Counted from the first letter of the stretch, positions 41,478 to 50,698 are shown. The stretch: 64,000 bases of DNA from QNYZ01 sp964577615 (GCA_964577615.1 CAZNZW010000002.1:1-64000); one strand, 5' to 3'. The notes: a model not told the origin generated them from the letters alone. Numbers and translations: made by a program.

Positions 41478-42416
41478 ATGCCGGAAAATGCGGCGACACG
41501 ATCATTTTCTACATCTCATCCCCGACGGTCACATCTTCTATACCGTTTTAGATCCGGATGGGCAGTGTACAGAGAAAATCTGCTGGGACGTATCGGCCTG
41601 ATCCTGCTGGCCGTTTTTGGCCTCATGGCGGCTGCCAGCTTTATTCCTCCCCTGATTAATCCGATTTACGACCCCATGTCCGGGGTGGACCCGCTGATCT
41701 CCCATGCCACCTGGCCGAGCCTGCATCACTGGCTGGGCACGGATTTCATTGGCCGCGACATATTCAGCCAGCTGTTAACCGGCGCCCGGATCGCATTTAT
41801 CGTGGGGGTTTCTTCTGCGTTCATGAGCATTGTGGTGGGGACCATCGTCGGCATGGTGGCCGGCTATGCCGGCGGGATTGTTGACACGCTGCTCATGCGC
41901 ACGGCCGATATTGTCATGGTCATGCCGACCCTTCTCGTTATTCTGATTCTGGCCGCGCTTTTCGGGCAACTCAGCATATGGATTATTGTTCTGCTGATTG
42001 CCGTTTTCCGCTGGCCGGCGGTTGCCCGGGTGATTCGGGCCCAGACCCTTTCCCTGAAACGACGCCCCTTTGTTGATGCGGCACGGGTGACCGGAGCCTC
42101 TGTTTTTCGAATTATTTTCCGGCATATCCTGCCCAACGTTCTGCCGCTGGCGCTTTTGTATATGACGTTCAGGGTCACTTCGGCGATTTTGATTGAAGCG
42201 GCCCTGGCCTTTCTGGGATTCGGCGATCCGGGAACGGTCAGCTGGGGGATGATGCTTCAATGGGTCTGGAAAACAGGGCATATGTTTCAGGCCCCGTACT
42301 GGCTGCTGCCACCGGGAATCTGCATCTCTTTGATTACCCTGTCGTTTTATATGGTGGGCCGGGCCATGGATGAAGTGCTGGATCCCCGTTTGAGAAAAGA
42401 AAAAGGACCTGAATAA
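41478..42416 (+). CDS. dppC: Dipeptide ABC transporter permease DppC
   Basis: 312 residues, six membrane helices, with the polar N-terminal extension usual for DppC. HHWLGTDFIGRDIFSQLLTG, VGMVAGYAGGIVDTLLMRTA and the EAA loop LKRRPFVDAARVTGASVFRI are characteristic; the last normally reads Y(V)xAARxxGAS. Ends in GRAMDEVLDPRLRKEKG. AAGGAG lies 8 nt upstream. Heterodimer partner of DppB. Confidence 0.92.
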   Translation: MPENAATRSFSTSHPRRSHLLYRFRSGWAVYRENLLGRIGLILLAVFGLMAAASFIPPLINPIYDPMSGVDPLISHATWPSLHHWLGTDFIGRDIFSQLLTGARIAFIVGVSSAFMSIVVGTIVGMVAGYAGGIVDTLLMRTADIVMVMPTLLVILILAALFGQLSIWIIVLLIAVFRWPAVARVIRAQTLSLKRRPFVDAARVTGASVFRIIFRHILPNVLPLALLYMTFRVTSAILIEAALAFLGFGDPGTVSWGMMLQWVWKTGHMFQAPYWLLPPGICISLITLSFYMVGRAMDEVLDPRLRKEKGPE

Positions 42417-42417
42417 C

Positions 42418-43398
42418 ATGGCGCTGCTGGAAGTATCTGATTTAACCATCGGCTACCGGATTCGCGACCGACGTATCAAAGCGGTCGATTCGGTATCATT
42501 TTCCCTTCGGCGGGGGGAAACGCTCGGACTGGTCGGAGAATCGGGCAGTGGTAAAACGACCATCGGCATGTCTCTTCTGCGGCTGCTGCCAGATAATGCT
42601 TCGGTTTTGTCCGGCACCCTTTTGTTTGACGGCCAGGATCTTCTGACCCTGTCCGATGAGGCGATTCGGGCGATTCGCGGCCGCAGGATCGCCATGATTT
42701 TTCAGGCGGCCATGAACGCGCTCAATCCGGTTCAGCGGGTCAACGAACAGGTGGCCGAAGCGCTGCGGGTTCATGACCCCGACCTGAGCCGGCAGGATGC
42801 CCTGCACAAAACACGGGCATTGTTTGACAGTGTGGGAATTCCTGACAGCCGTCATAACAACTACCCCCATCAGTACAGCGGCGGCATGAAACAGCGCGCC
42901 ATTATTGCCATGGCATTGAGCTGCGGGCCGTCGCTTCTAATTGCCGATGAACCGACCACTGCGCTGGACGTCATTGTTCAGGGACAGATTCTGAAAGAGA
43001 TCCGGACCATCCAGGAAAAGACGCAGGTGGCCATGGTATTTATTTCACACGATATTTCCGTTGTGGCCGATATCTGCCACAATATCGCCGTGATGTATGG
43101 CGGCCGGATCATCGAAATCGGCCGACGGGAAGAGATCCTGGCGAGTCCGGCGCATCCGTATACCCGAATGCTCCTGGCCTCCAATCTGACCCTGGCCGAC
43201 CATGTATATCAACTGCCGCCGCTTCCCGATCCGGACACGGCCCGGGACAGCTGCGGCGAGGAGCTGGCCGGCTGCCCGTTCTGGCCCCGCTGTCCGGAGA
43301 ACAGCGCCCCCTGCCGGACCGATGTCACCCCGCGGGTCGCCCTTTCGTCATCCCACCATGTCTTCTGCCTTAACATGGAAAAAGGGTCTTCGATATGA
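42418..43398 (+). CDS. dppD: Dipeptide ABC transporter ATPase DppD
   Basis: 326 residues. Walker A GESGSGKTT, Q-loop IAMIFQAAMNALNPVQRVNE, signature YPHQYSGGMKQRAIIAMALS, Walker B LLIADEPTTALDV and H-loop MVFISHDISV. The C-terminal extension has the Cys-rich loop of peptide ATPases (ELAGCPFWPRCPENSAPCRT), a site that holds an iron-sulfur cluster in some members. It begins two bases after dppC and overlaps dppF by 4 nt. Confidence 0.92.
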   Translation: MALLEVSDLTIGYRIRDRRIKAVDSVSFSLRRGETLGLVGESGSGKTTIGMSLLRLLPDNASVLSGTLLFDGQDLLTLSDEAIRAIRGRRIAMIFQAAMNALNPVQRVNEQVAEALRVHDPDLSRQDALHKTRALFDSVGIPDSRHNNYPHQYSGGMKQRAIIAMALSCGPSLLIADEPTTALDVIVQGQILKEIRTIQEKTQVAMVFISHDISVVADICHNIAVMYGGRIIEIGRREEILASPAHPYTRMLLASNLTLADHVYQLPPLPDPDTARDSCGEELAGCPFWPRCPENSAPCRTDVTPRVALSSSHHVFCLNMEKGSSI

Positions 43399-44384
43399 AT
43401 GCAACAGCATCGCCCATCATCAGAGTTGACCAGATCAGCAAAATATACCGTCCCCGGCACAGCCTCGGCAACGCACAACCCGCCGCCCCTGTGGTGGCGC
43501 TGAACCATGTGTCCCTCGATATCCGGCCGGGAGAGATATTCGGGCTGGTGGGAGGCAGCGGCAGTGGAAAAACCACGCTGGGACGCCTGCTGGTCAAACT
43601 GGACAAGGCCGACAGCGGCCAGATTTTTCTTCACGGGCAGGATACCACCGGTCTCCGGGGCCGCGCGTTAAAGGCGCTGCGTGCCCGGGTGCAGATGGTG
43701 TTCCAGGATCCGTATCAGTCCCTGAATCCGCAGTTGACGATTTTTGAAACCGTGGCCGAACCCCTCATTGTCCATCGTGCGGGCGATCAAGACGTCCGCG
43801 TTAAAAAAGTGGCAGACGTACTGACAACTGTCGGGTTTCATCCGGCGGAGGACTATTTCTCCCGCTATCCCCATGAATTGTCCGGCGGTCAGCGTCAGCG
43901 CGCGGCCATTGCCCGGGCCATGGTATTGGACCCGGAATTTATCGTGGCGGATGAACCGACGTCCATGCTTGATGCCACCAGTTCTTTTCAGATTTTCAAA
44001 ATCCTTTCGGATCTGAGAGAAAAAAACCGGGTGGCGTTTCTTTTTATAACGCACAGCCTGGCGGCGGCCAATTTTCTGTGCGACCGCATTGCCGTCATTT
44101 ACCACGGCAACCTCGTGGAGATGGGCCCGGCGCGGCAGGTGATTCAGCATCCGGCGCACCCGTACACCATGGCGCTCATCGATGCTCTGCCGGCGTATTG
44201 TCAGCATGCGGCCTGCCGGTTTTACAATGCGCTCATGGAAACGGATCGCCAGCTGCCCGATCAGGACCACTGCCCGTTTTTTGTCAGTTGCCGGCGGGCG
44301 GATCCGGATCAGTGCGCGACCCGGCAACCCGCCATGACCCCTTTGACCGATACCCACAGCGTTGCCTGTTTTAAGGCGGGATAA
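43395..44384 (+). CDS. dppF: Dipeptide ABC transporter ATPase DppF
   Basis: 329 residues. Walker A GGSGSGKTT, Q-loop VQMVFQDPYQSLNPQLTIFE, signature YPHELSGGQRQRAAIARAMV, Walker B FIVADEPTSMLDAT and H-loop LFITHSLA. The Cys cluster near the end is altered from DppD's (CPFFVSCRRADPDQCATRQP) but keeps four cysteines nearby. ATG overlaps the dppD stop (ATGA). Pairs with DppD to energise import. Confidence 0.92.
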   Translation: MNATASPIIRVDQISKIYRPRHSLGNAQPAAPVVALNHVSLDIRPGEIFGLVGGSGSGKTTLGRLLVKLDKADSGQIFLHGQDTTGLRGRALKALRARVQMVFQDPYQSLNPQLTIFETVAEPLIVHRAGDQDVRVKKVADVLTTVGFHPAEDYFSRYPHELSGGQRQRAAIARAMVLDPEFIVADEPTSMLDATSSFQIFKILSDLREKNRVAFLFITHSLAAANFLCDRIAVIYHGNLVEMGPARQVIQHPAHPYTMALIDALPAYCQHAACRFYNALMETDRQLPDQDHCPFFVSCRRADPDQCATRQPAMTPLTDTHSVACFKAG

Positions 44385-44429
44385 CCGAAATTTCCCGGCA
44401 TTGCCGGGCGATTCTGGATAAACACGGGA

Positions 44430-45872
44430 ATGACCATGAAAAAGGCCGCGGCGCCATCACCGGAAAAGCATAACAGCGTTCGCCGTGTTCTATTGACGGG
44501 GATCTTCTGGCGGATTCTGTTAATCGAAGCCGTATTGCTGGTCGGGTCTCTGGCGGCGCGATATTTCTCTGCCGGCCACAACCTGACCATGCTTTTCTGG
44601 TATGCGGTCCGGATTATTCTCCTGATCACCATTATTATTGCCTTCATGGTTGTGACCCTTCGCCGGTTTCTCGATCAGAAAATTATTACCCCTCTGGAAA
44701 TTATCGCCGACGCCAACCGTCAGTTCATGGCGGATGACACCCGGGGACGAACCCTGTCTTTATCTGACGATACGCCGCGGGAAATTCGTGAAATTGCGGC
44801 CACGCGCCTGAAAATGCTCAATGCGATTTTAAAAGTGTCCGGGGATCGTCTCAAACTGGCCAATTTCATCCGGGAGACTTTTGGCCGCTACATGCCCGGA
44901 AAAGTCGTTGATGAAATCCTGGAATCTCCCCGGGGGCGGCAGATCGGTGGCCGGCGGGAAACGGTGACTGTGCTGATGTCGGATTTACGGGGCTTTACCG
45001 GCCTGTCGGAAGATCGGAGCCCGGAAGATCTCGTGGGACTGCTGAACCTCTATCTCGACCGGATGTCCGAAGTGATTCACGCCTATGACGGGATTGTTGA
45101 CGATTTTATCGGCGATGCCATTCTGGCTGTTTTCGGCGCGCCGGAAAAACATGACGATGATCCGGCCCGCGCCGTGGCCTGCGCCATTGCCATGCAGAAG
45201 GCCCTTCACGTTTTCAGCCGGGAAGCCATCCGGAAAGACGATCCGCCGCTTGAAATGGGGATCGGGATCGAAACCGGGCCGGTGATCATGGGAAATATCG
45301 GCTCGGAAACACGAATGAAATACAGTATTATCGGGGCCACGGTAAATGTCGCCTCCCGGCTGGAGTCTCAGACGATCGGCGGCCAGATTGTTATCGGCGA
45401 AACAACCCGCCAACTGGTCAAGGACAGTGTTCAGACCGACCCGCCGCTGCATATTATGATGAAGGGCATCCGCAACCCTCTGGTCTGCTATCCGGTGACG
45501 GGTATTGGCGCGCCGTACAATTTGACACTGTCATCTGTCGGCGGTGCTGACCCGGCCCGGCGGGAACTGCCGGTGCAGTGCTGGGAAATCAAGGATAAAA
45601 TCGTTGTTCCGGAACCGATATCCGGTCGGACCATTACCCTGGACGAGCACCGGTTGACCATTGCCTTGAGCCGCCGGCTGCCGGTTCTGACCGATGTCAG
45701 GCTGCGGCTGGGCGGGGAGACGCCGCATCGGTTCGGTGATATCTATGCCAAGGTGATTGCCGTTGATACCCGATTGGATGGGCCTGTACATGTATTCAGA
45801 ATCACGTATATCAATCGGAATGACTGCCGGTTGCTCCGGCGTTTTGCCCGTGAGACAAATGCCGGAGCGTAG
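44430..45872 (+). CDS. Class III nucleotidyl cyclase, membrane-anchored, with C-terminal PilZ-like domain
   Basis: 480 residues. Two membrane helices (about 21-43 and 53-76) and a HAMP-like linker precede the cyclase domain (about 165-345). Metal-binding Asp185 (MSDLRGFT) and Asp229 (FIGDAILAVFG) and the transition-state Asn306/Arg310 (TVNVASR) are present, so catalysis is plausible. The base-recognition pair, usually Lys and Asp/Thr, reads Asp225 and Ser299, so ATP versus GTP preference cannot be assigned. The C-terminal 110 residues (CWEIKDKIVVPEPISGRTIT ... VFRITYINRND) look like a PilZ-type beta-barrel, possibly c-di-GMP sensing. The start lacks a strong ribosome site; ATG 44436 is an alternative. 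Confidence 0.82.
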   Translation: MTMKKAAAPSPEKHNSVRRVLLTGIFWRILLIEAVLLVGSLAARYFSAGHNLTMLFWYAVRIILLITIIIAFMVVTLRRFLDQKIITPLEIIADANRQFMADDTRGRTLSLSDDTPREIREIAATRLKMLNAILKVSGDRLKLANFIRETFGRYMPGKVVDEILESPRGRQIGGRRETVTVLMSDLRGFTGLSEDRSPEDLVGLLNLYLDRMSEVIHAYDGIVDDFIGDAILAVFGAPEKHDDDPARAVACAIAMQKALHVFSREAIRKDDPPLEMGIGIETGPVIMGNIGSETRMKYSIIGATVNVASRLESQTIGGQIVIGETTRQLVKDSVQTDPPLHIMMKGIRNPLVCYPVTGIGAPYNLTLSSVGGADPARRELPVQCWEIKDKIVVPEPISGRTITLDEHRLTIALSRRLPVLTDVRLRLGGETPHRFGDIYAKVIAVDTRLDGPVHVFRITYINRNDCRLLRRFARETNAGA

Positions 45873-45900
45873 ATCCGCCGACTGTTGAAAGGAGCCGCCC

Positions 45901-46665
45901 ATGTGCCGCATGCTGGCCATTTACGGAAAAATAAATCACTGGAAGGAGATTGTCATGGCCTTCCGCCAACAGGCCGATACCGGCAAAGTACCTCCCAGGA
46001 AAGGCATGCTTCCCGGCCACAAAGACGGCTGGGGAATGGCCGCCGCCGATCTGCGGGGAAGGGCCATGGAGACGCTGATACGCCGGCCGGGTTCCGCAGC
46101 CGACGATCCGCTCTTCGAACAGACCCTGGCCGGGATCGATCCACAGCCGTCCATCTTCATCTGTCATCTTCGTAAAGCCAGTCCGGGTATTGCCGTGACG
46201 CCGGAAAATATCCACCCCTTCCTTGCCGGCGGGTGGGGATTTGTCCATAATGGAACGATTTATCAGGCCGAAAAACTTCCCCGCGCATCTGATCTCACGC
46301 CCACTTCGAGCGGCTCCGATTCCGAGTATTTTTTTCACTACCTGCTGTCGTGCCTGAAAAACAGGGCCGAACCCCGGGAAATGGTCCGGGTGCTGTCCGG
46401 GGCTGTTGCGCAAGTGGATATCGATTACACGGCCTTAAACGGTTTTCTGGCCAACGGCAGGGACCTGTTTGCCATCCGCAGGTATAGAACCCATGCGGCG
46501 TATTATACCCTGTATTGCCGCCAGATGCCCGGCGGCGTTCTTCTGGCCTCGGAACCTGTGTCGGCCGAAGGAATCCGCCGGGAAGACTGGGCGTTGATTG
46601 AAAACAATATGATCTTAAAAATTAGCGGCGACCGGCCCCGGATTACGGCATGTCGTATCCGGTAA
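45901..46665 (+). CDS. Class II glutamine amidotransferase (YafJ-like)
   Basis: 254 residues. MCRMLAIYGKI places the nucleophile Cys at position 2 after Met removal, as in Ntn-type class II amidotransferases. GHKDGWGMAAADL, FICHLRKASPGIAVTPENIH (Arg and substrate contacts), PFLAGGWGFVHNGTI and SGSDSEYFFHYLL complete the YafJ/EgtC-like domain. It releases ammonia from glutamine; no synthase domain is fused, so the acceptor must be another protein. Ribosome site GAAAGGAG. It sits 25 nt ahead of the LCIB-like gene, implying a shared operon. Confidence 0.85.
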   Translation: MCRMLAIYGKINHWKEIVMAFRQQADTGKVPPRKGMLPGHKDGWGMAAADLRGRAMETLIRRPGSAADDPLFEQTLAGIDPQPSIFICHLRKASPGIAVTPENIHPFLAGGWGFVHNGTIYQAEKLPRASDLTPTSSGSDSEYFFHYLLSCLKNRAEPREMVRVLSGAVAQVDIDYTALNGFLANGRDLFAIRRYRTHAAYYTLYCRQMPGGVLLASEPVSAEGIRREDWALIENNMILKISGDRPRITACRIR

Positions 46666-46689
46666 CGCCGTCGCCCGGGAGGATTACCG

Positions 46690-47877
46690 ATGCTCAATCC
46701 CCACCTGGAACCGACCATTGTCAGGGAAGTGGCGCCGTTTGACATTGACGGTCTGGCCATGCCTTATCCGGATTTTGTTGCCCGTCTTTACAATTACTGC
46801 CGATCCCTGGGGTTTCACAAAGGGCGCATGATGCCCTCCCGGGCGTTTTGTTCCGATGAGAATCAGGGCCTTCCCATCATTCTTCTTACCCAGCATTTCG
46901 GCGTTTTCCCGTTTAATCATGGCCGGGTGGGCGGCATTCTGGCTGTCGGGCGGCATGGGCCGCATGCCCAGCATGGCGACGATCTGGTGATTGTGCAGGC
47001 CAGTCATGTCGGGTATGACCCTGGCAGCGGTGAATATGGCACATATCGTCGCGCCCGCCTGACCGGGGATAACCGTTGCGCCTCCTGCGGCAAGCTGACC
47101 CATGTGATTGCCCCCTATCTGGCGCGCTATCGGTTTGCCCGGGATCGGATTTTTCTCAGCCGGGATGACAGCGACCGTTGCCTCGTTACAGTGAAAAATT
47201 CATTTGTCGATTTCGGATCCTGCCCGGTGGCGCATGGGTTTGTTTTACGCCTGCCCAATATGGTTGACCCGGATGCGCAGGGGCTGATCCGGCCGATTGC
47301 GGCGGCAAGCGCCACTCAGACGTATGAAATTTCCGCTGATTTCAAGCGGCGCCTGGAAGCCGGGGGCCACGTCTGGAAAACAGGGCGGGGGGCGCCCATT
47401 GGTGAGCTTCTGACAGCGGATCTTTTCTTTTTCAGAGAAAAATTTCACGCGACGGACGACGCGCTTTTGCTGGAAAGAAATCTGATCGAATTCATGCCGG
47501 CCATTGTCAGTGCCCGTTATCCGGCACTTGAGGCGGCCAAAACCAATATTCAACTGGAATTTGCCCGGGTGCTTGAGTCGATCCGCCGGTGTGAAGAATA
47601 CAAAGGACGCAATCTTCTCTATATCTCCGGGCTCAATATCGATATCTCAGAATATCAGGGGGCGCCCCCAACCAGTTATTTTGTCCCCTGGGCGGCGCAT
47701 GTTCAGCAGGCCGGTGCCGGTGGTGCGTCCCCGGATGACGCGCACCCGGTGGAGCAAAAAGACCTGTTTGCCGCGCTGATGGCACAAAGTCCGACCAATC
47801 CGGACCGGGCGGATCTGGATGAAAATATTCTCCGCATGCAGGAAGCGCCCCGCCTGGAAATCAGAGAAAGGGGGTAA
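46690..47877 (+). CDS. LCIB-like beta-carbonic-anhydrase-type protein
   Basis: 395 residues. FCSDENQG (Cys54, Asp56), ASHVGYDP (His106) and RCASCGKL (Cys130/Cys133) follow the order of the zinc ligands and catalytic Asp in LCIB/LCIC-type (theta) carbonic anhydrases (Cys-x-Asp ... His-Val-Gly ... Cys). The surrounding PFNHGRVGGILAVGRHGPHA with GDDLVIVQ resembles their Gly-rich core. The C-terminal 200 residues (helix with RIRRCEEYKG-like region and a Pro/Asp-rich tail) are unassigned. If active it would interconvert CO2 and bicarbonate in the cytoplasm. The match is by pattern only. Follows the amidotransferase at 24 nt. Confidence 0.6.
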   Translation: MLNPHLEPTIVREVAPFDIDGLAMPYPDFVARLYNYCRSLGFHKGRMMPSRAFCSDENQGLPIILLTQHFGVFPFNHGRVGGILAVGRHGPHAQHGDDLVIVQASHVGYDPGSGEYGTYRRARLTGDNRCASCGKLTHVIAPYLARYRFARDRIFLSRDDSDRCLVTVKNSFVDFGSCPVAHGFVLRLPNMVDPDAQGLIRPIAAASATQTYEISADFKRRLEAGGHVWKTGRGAPIGELLTADLFFFREKFHATDDALLLERNLIEFMPAIVSARYPALEAAKTNIQLEFARVLESIRRCEEYKGRNLLYISGLNIDISEYQGAPPTSYFVPWAAHVQQAGAGGASPDDAHPVEQKDLFAALMAQSPTNPDRADLDENILRMQEAPRLEIRERG

Positions 47878-47917
47878 TCCGCCGTAATGCCGGCTGCCGG
47901 GAAACTGGCCGGCCGGT

Positions 47918-49114
47918 TTAAATTGTTTTTGTCCAGCGCGCCATGCGGTCAAATGCTTCGGTCAACTCCTTTTCTTCAGCGCCGAATGATATTCTCAGGT
48001 GGCCTTCCCCCTGGGGGCCGAAGGAACCGCCGGGAATGGTTATCACCCGGGCCTCGTTCAGGATTTGAATGGCCACGTCCCGGGATGGACGGTTGGTGAA
48101 CAGATAGCGGGCCATGACGTAAAATGCCCCCCGGGGCGCAACATAGGCGAATGTGTCGGCCATCTCGTCCAGCCGTCGGCAGCAGAGGTTTTTTCGGGCC
48201 GTCAACGCGGCCGTCATCTGGTCAACACAATCCTGAGGCCCGGTCAGCGCCGCCAGCGCGGCGTATTGCGCGGGCGTGGGCGCGCAGATGGCCGATGCAT
48301 CGTGGGCCTTCATGATCTCGGTCATCAATGCCGTCCCCGCGGTGAGATAGCCGACCCGCCAGCCGGTCAGGGCGTATTTCTTTGAAAAGGAAAAAACCGA
48401 AACAACATGATTCCGGAATTCGGGAATGGCCGCCGGGCTGCGCGGCATCGGGGTGTCGTAGGTAATATAATCGTAGGTTTCGTCGGATATAATGAGGATG
48501 TCCCGGGAAACGGCCAGCTCGCAAAGGGCGCGGGAATCAGCGTCATCAAAGACGGTTCCCGTGGGATTGCCGGGATTGCACAGGATAATCGCCCGGGTGC
48601 GATCGGTGACAGCCTCCGCAATGCGGTCGATATCCAGTCCCCAGTCCGCGGTGCGCAGGGGCACGAAAACAGGCGTGCCTTCGGCCAGGATTACCTGTTC
48701 GATATGAGAAGCGTAGGTCGGCGACGGGAGAATAACTTCATCGCCCCGGTCAACGACGGTCAGGATGGCTGCCATCAGGCCTTCCATGGCGCCAACGGTG
48801 ACAAGTATCTCGCCGTCCGGATCGACCCGGATGTCTTTTTCTTCCCAGAGGGTGGCGGCAATGCGCTCGCGCAGGGCAGGCATGCCGGCCTGGAGGGAAT
48901 ATTTGCTGGCCGCCGGAGTCTGGCGCAGGGTATCACAGACCGCATCAATGATGTGGGCGGGTGCCGCAAAAGACGGCACCCCCTGTCCCAGGGACACGCA
49001 CCCGCCGATCCGGCTGGCCAGAACCGGCATTTCCTTGGTTGCCGAAATTTCGATCCGGGCGACTCGGCGGCTGATTTTTGGGGCCGGTCCGGCCGGTATT
49101 GAATGGGATGTCAT
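47918..49114 (-). CDS. PLP-dependent class I/II aminotransferase
   Basis: 398 residues. SLGQGVPSFAAPAHIIDAV, YSLQAGMPALRERIAATLWE, ILCNPGNPTGTVFDDADS, ILIISDETYDYITYD and the cofactor Lys in FSFSKKYALTGWRVGYL identify a fold-type I aminotransferase, close to AspC/PatA-like enzymes. The C-terminal Arg in GHLRISFG binds the substrate carboxylate. GGGAG stands 12 nt upstream. It is a separate lineage from the gene at 14531. Convergent with the LCIB-like gene. Substrate unknown. Confidence 0.87.
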   Translation of the reverse strand: MTSHSIPAGPAPKISRRVARIEISATKEMPVLASRIGGCVSLGQGVPSFAAPAHIIDAVCDTLRQTPAASKYSLQAGMPALRERIAATLWEEKDIRVDPDGEILVTVGAMEGLMAAILTVVDRGDEVILPSPTYASHIEQVILAEGTPVFVPLRTADWGLDIDRIAEAVTDRTRAIILCNPGNPTGTVFDDADSRALCELAVSRDILIISDETYDYITYDTPMPRSPAAIPEFRNHVVSVFSFSKKYALTGWRVGYLTAGTALMTEIMKAHDASAICAPTPAQYAALAALTGPQDCVDQMTAALTARKNLCCRRLDEMADTFAYVAPRGAFYVMARYLFTNRPSRDVAIQILNEARVITIPGGSFGPQGEGHLRISFGAEEKELTEAFDRMARWTKTI

Positions 49115-49519
49115 GGCGGAGATACTCCCTGGGGAATGTATAAAGGTGACAGCTGGTTGCGCACATCTCGTTTTTTCTGGCGTATAGGTAGCAAGCGGGG
49201 AATCCGGCTGTCAAGTGACAGGCGTTGGCCGGCGCCGGAAAAGAGGTTTTTTGCGCCCGGCTTTTCGGACTTGCCAAAGGTCCCGGCCTCCAGTATGGGA
49301 GAGGGGGCCTGGGGCCGGCTGACGCGTCCTCCCCGGCAGCGGCCATCGATCTGGTCTGTCAAATATTATTCGCTGACCGATCAAATACTCTTTACCGGCG
49401 TATATGGCGGTGTCGAACCGGCCGGAAAAGGAAAGATACCGGCCAGGACCGCCCCGGGCTAACCGAATCAAACTGAACAGCCGGCGGGGACTGTTGGCTG
49501 CCTGAAATGGACCGGCACC
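49115..49519. other. Intergenic region without recognisable feature
   Basis: About 400 bp between divergent genes. Only short GC-rich inverted repeats (CCGGCCGG-type) are visible. No convincing promoter, RNA or ORF was seen. Confidence 0.4.
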
Positions 49520-50488
49520 ATGTCTTTATTCCGTTGGGTCAAACGATACTGGTTTATGGCGGGGTTGATCACCGTCTGTCTGATGACGCTGGCCGATTCT
49601 TCGGGGCGGCTCGCTTTCTGCGGACGCTGGGTGAAGGAACACCATGGGCCTGACCTGGTGATTATCTTCATTTTTCTGTTTTCCGGACTTTCCCTGCGTC
49701 TGGACCCGCTGCGCCGGGGCGGGGCGGATCTGACGGGTATCTGTCTGGCAGAGATCAATATTTTTATCGTGGCGCCGGTCGTGGCGGCGATGTTCGGCTG
49801 GCTGCCTCTGGACAGGGGCGTGATGATCGGATTGTTTCTCGTGGCTGTCATGCCGTCAACCCTGAGCAGCGGCGTGGTCATGACAGCGGCGGCCGGCGGA
49901 AATGCGGCCCATGCCCTGATGATTACGATCCTGGCCAACAGCCTGGCCGTTGTCACGATTCCCCACGTCCTTTCCCTGCTGCTGCTCACCATCGGGAAAT
50001 CGGTGGTCATCTCCATCGACAAAGGCGCCATCATGCGCACGATCGGTCTGCTGGTTCTTCTGCCTCTGATTATCGGTATGCTTTTAAGCCGTTTTTTGTC
50101 CAGGATCCCGGCACGGGCCGATAAAGGGATCCATATCGTTAACCAGTGCCTGATCCTGTTTATGGTCTGGGTCGGGTTTTCCCAGGCCCGGGAGCGGCTG
50201 ATCCACAGCGGGGCGACCGTTGGCCTGATCGTGTTACTGGTATTTCTTTACCATGGGTGTCTCCTTGTTTCCGGATGGGGATGGATCCGGTTATCGAAAA
50301 GGAAAAAAGGGCAGCGGGAAAGTATTCTATTGATGGGCGGGCAGAAAACCCTGCCCCTGTCGATTATTCTGCAGGTGTCTCTATTTCCGCAATATGGTCT
50401 GGCGCTGATTGTCTGCGTGCTTCATCACATTGTTCATCTGATGATGGATGGATATCTGGTCGAACACCTGAAAACATTTGACGCCTGA
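49520..50488 (+). CDS. SBF-like (bile acid:sodium symporter fold) transporter
   Basis: 322 residues with about nine to ten membrane helices. The pattern DLVIIFIFLFSGLSLRLDPL, GLFLVAVMPSTLSSGVVMTA (with a PSTLSSG motif in the crossing region), AALMITILAN-type stretch and LMGGQKTLPLSIILQVSLFP (second crossing region) matches the SBF_like/YfeH-PSRT family, which is related to ASBT and ACR3. Substrate is unknown; members are proposed to move organic anions with sodium. Inner membrane. It lies upstream of the GntR-led cluster, with the GntR promoter between. Confidence 0.83.
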   Translation: MSLFRWVKRYWFMAGLITVCLMTLADSSGRLAFCGRWVKEHHGPDLVIIFIFLFSGLSLRLDPLRRGGADLTGICLAEINIFIVAPVVAAMFGWLPLDRGVMIGLFLVAVMPSTLSSGVVMTAAAGGNAAHALMITILANSLAVVTIPHVLSLLLLTIGKSVVISIDKGAIMRTIGLLVLLPLIIGMLLSRFLSRIPARADKGIHIVNQCLILFMVWVGFSQARERLIHSGATVGLIVLLVFLYHGCLLVSGWGWIRLSKRKKGQRESILLMGGQKTLPLSIILQVSLFPQYGLALIVCVLHHIVHLMMDGYLVEHLKTFDA

Positions 50489-50546
50489 ATCAGGAGAACC
50501 GGGAGAGACGGGCCGGTTTATCCGGTGCAAGTGAATATTATTTCAT

Positions 50547-50562
50547 ATATATTATAATATAT
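50547..50562. promoter_or_regulatory. AT palindrome upstream of gntR promoter
   Basis: ATATATTATAATATAT is a perfect 16-bp palindrome ending 17 bp before the -35 element. It may be an operator, but AT-only palindromes arise easily by chance. Confidence 0.25.
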
Positions 50563-50579
50563 TATTTAGTATTTTATTA

Positions 50580-50609
50580 TTGACAATCCGTGCGTTTCTA
50601 AATTAATAC
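50580..50609 (+). promoter_or_regulatory. Sigma-70 promoter of the gntR-SDR-E1/E2 cluster
   Basis: TTGACA (50580-50585) and TAATAC (50604-50609) are 18 nt apart, about 90 bp before the GntR start. Confidence 0.6.
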
Positions 50610-50698
50610 TTGGCATCATCCACGGGGCAGCCATGAAACAGATGCGGCGATGCCCCTGACTGGGTGGCTGGCTGCAACATAATGATAAAAAGAGAACA

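Noticed and set aside
44430..45872. Bicarbonate-responsive class IIIb adenylate cyclase beside the LCIB-like gene
   Set aside because: Ser299 fits class IIIb, but the partner Lys is Asp225, so the class and bicarbonate response cannot be claimed.
50547..50562. AT palindrome as the GntR/FCD operator
   Set aside because: It lacks the TnGTnnnACnA form usual for FCD regulators; kept only as a low-confidence site.
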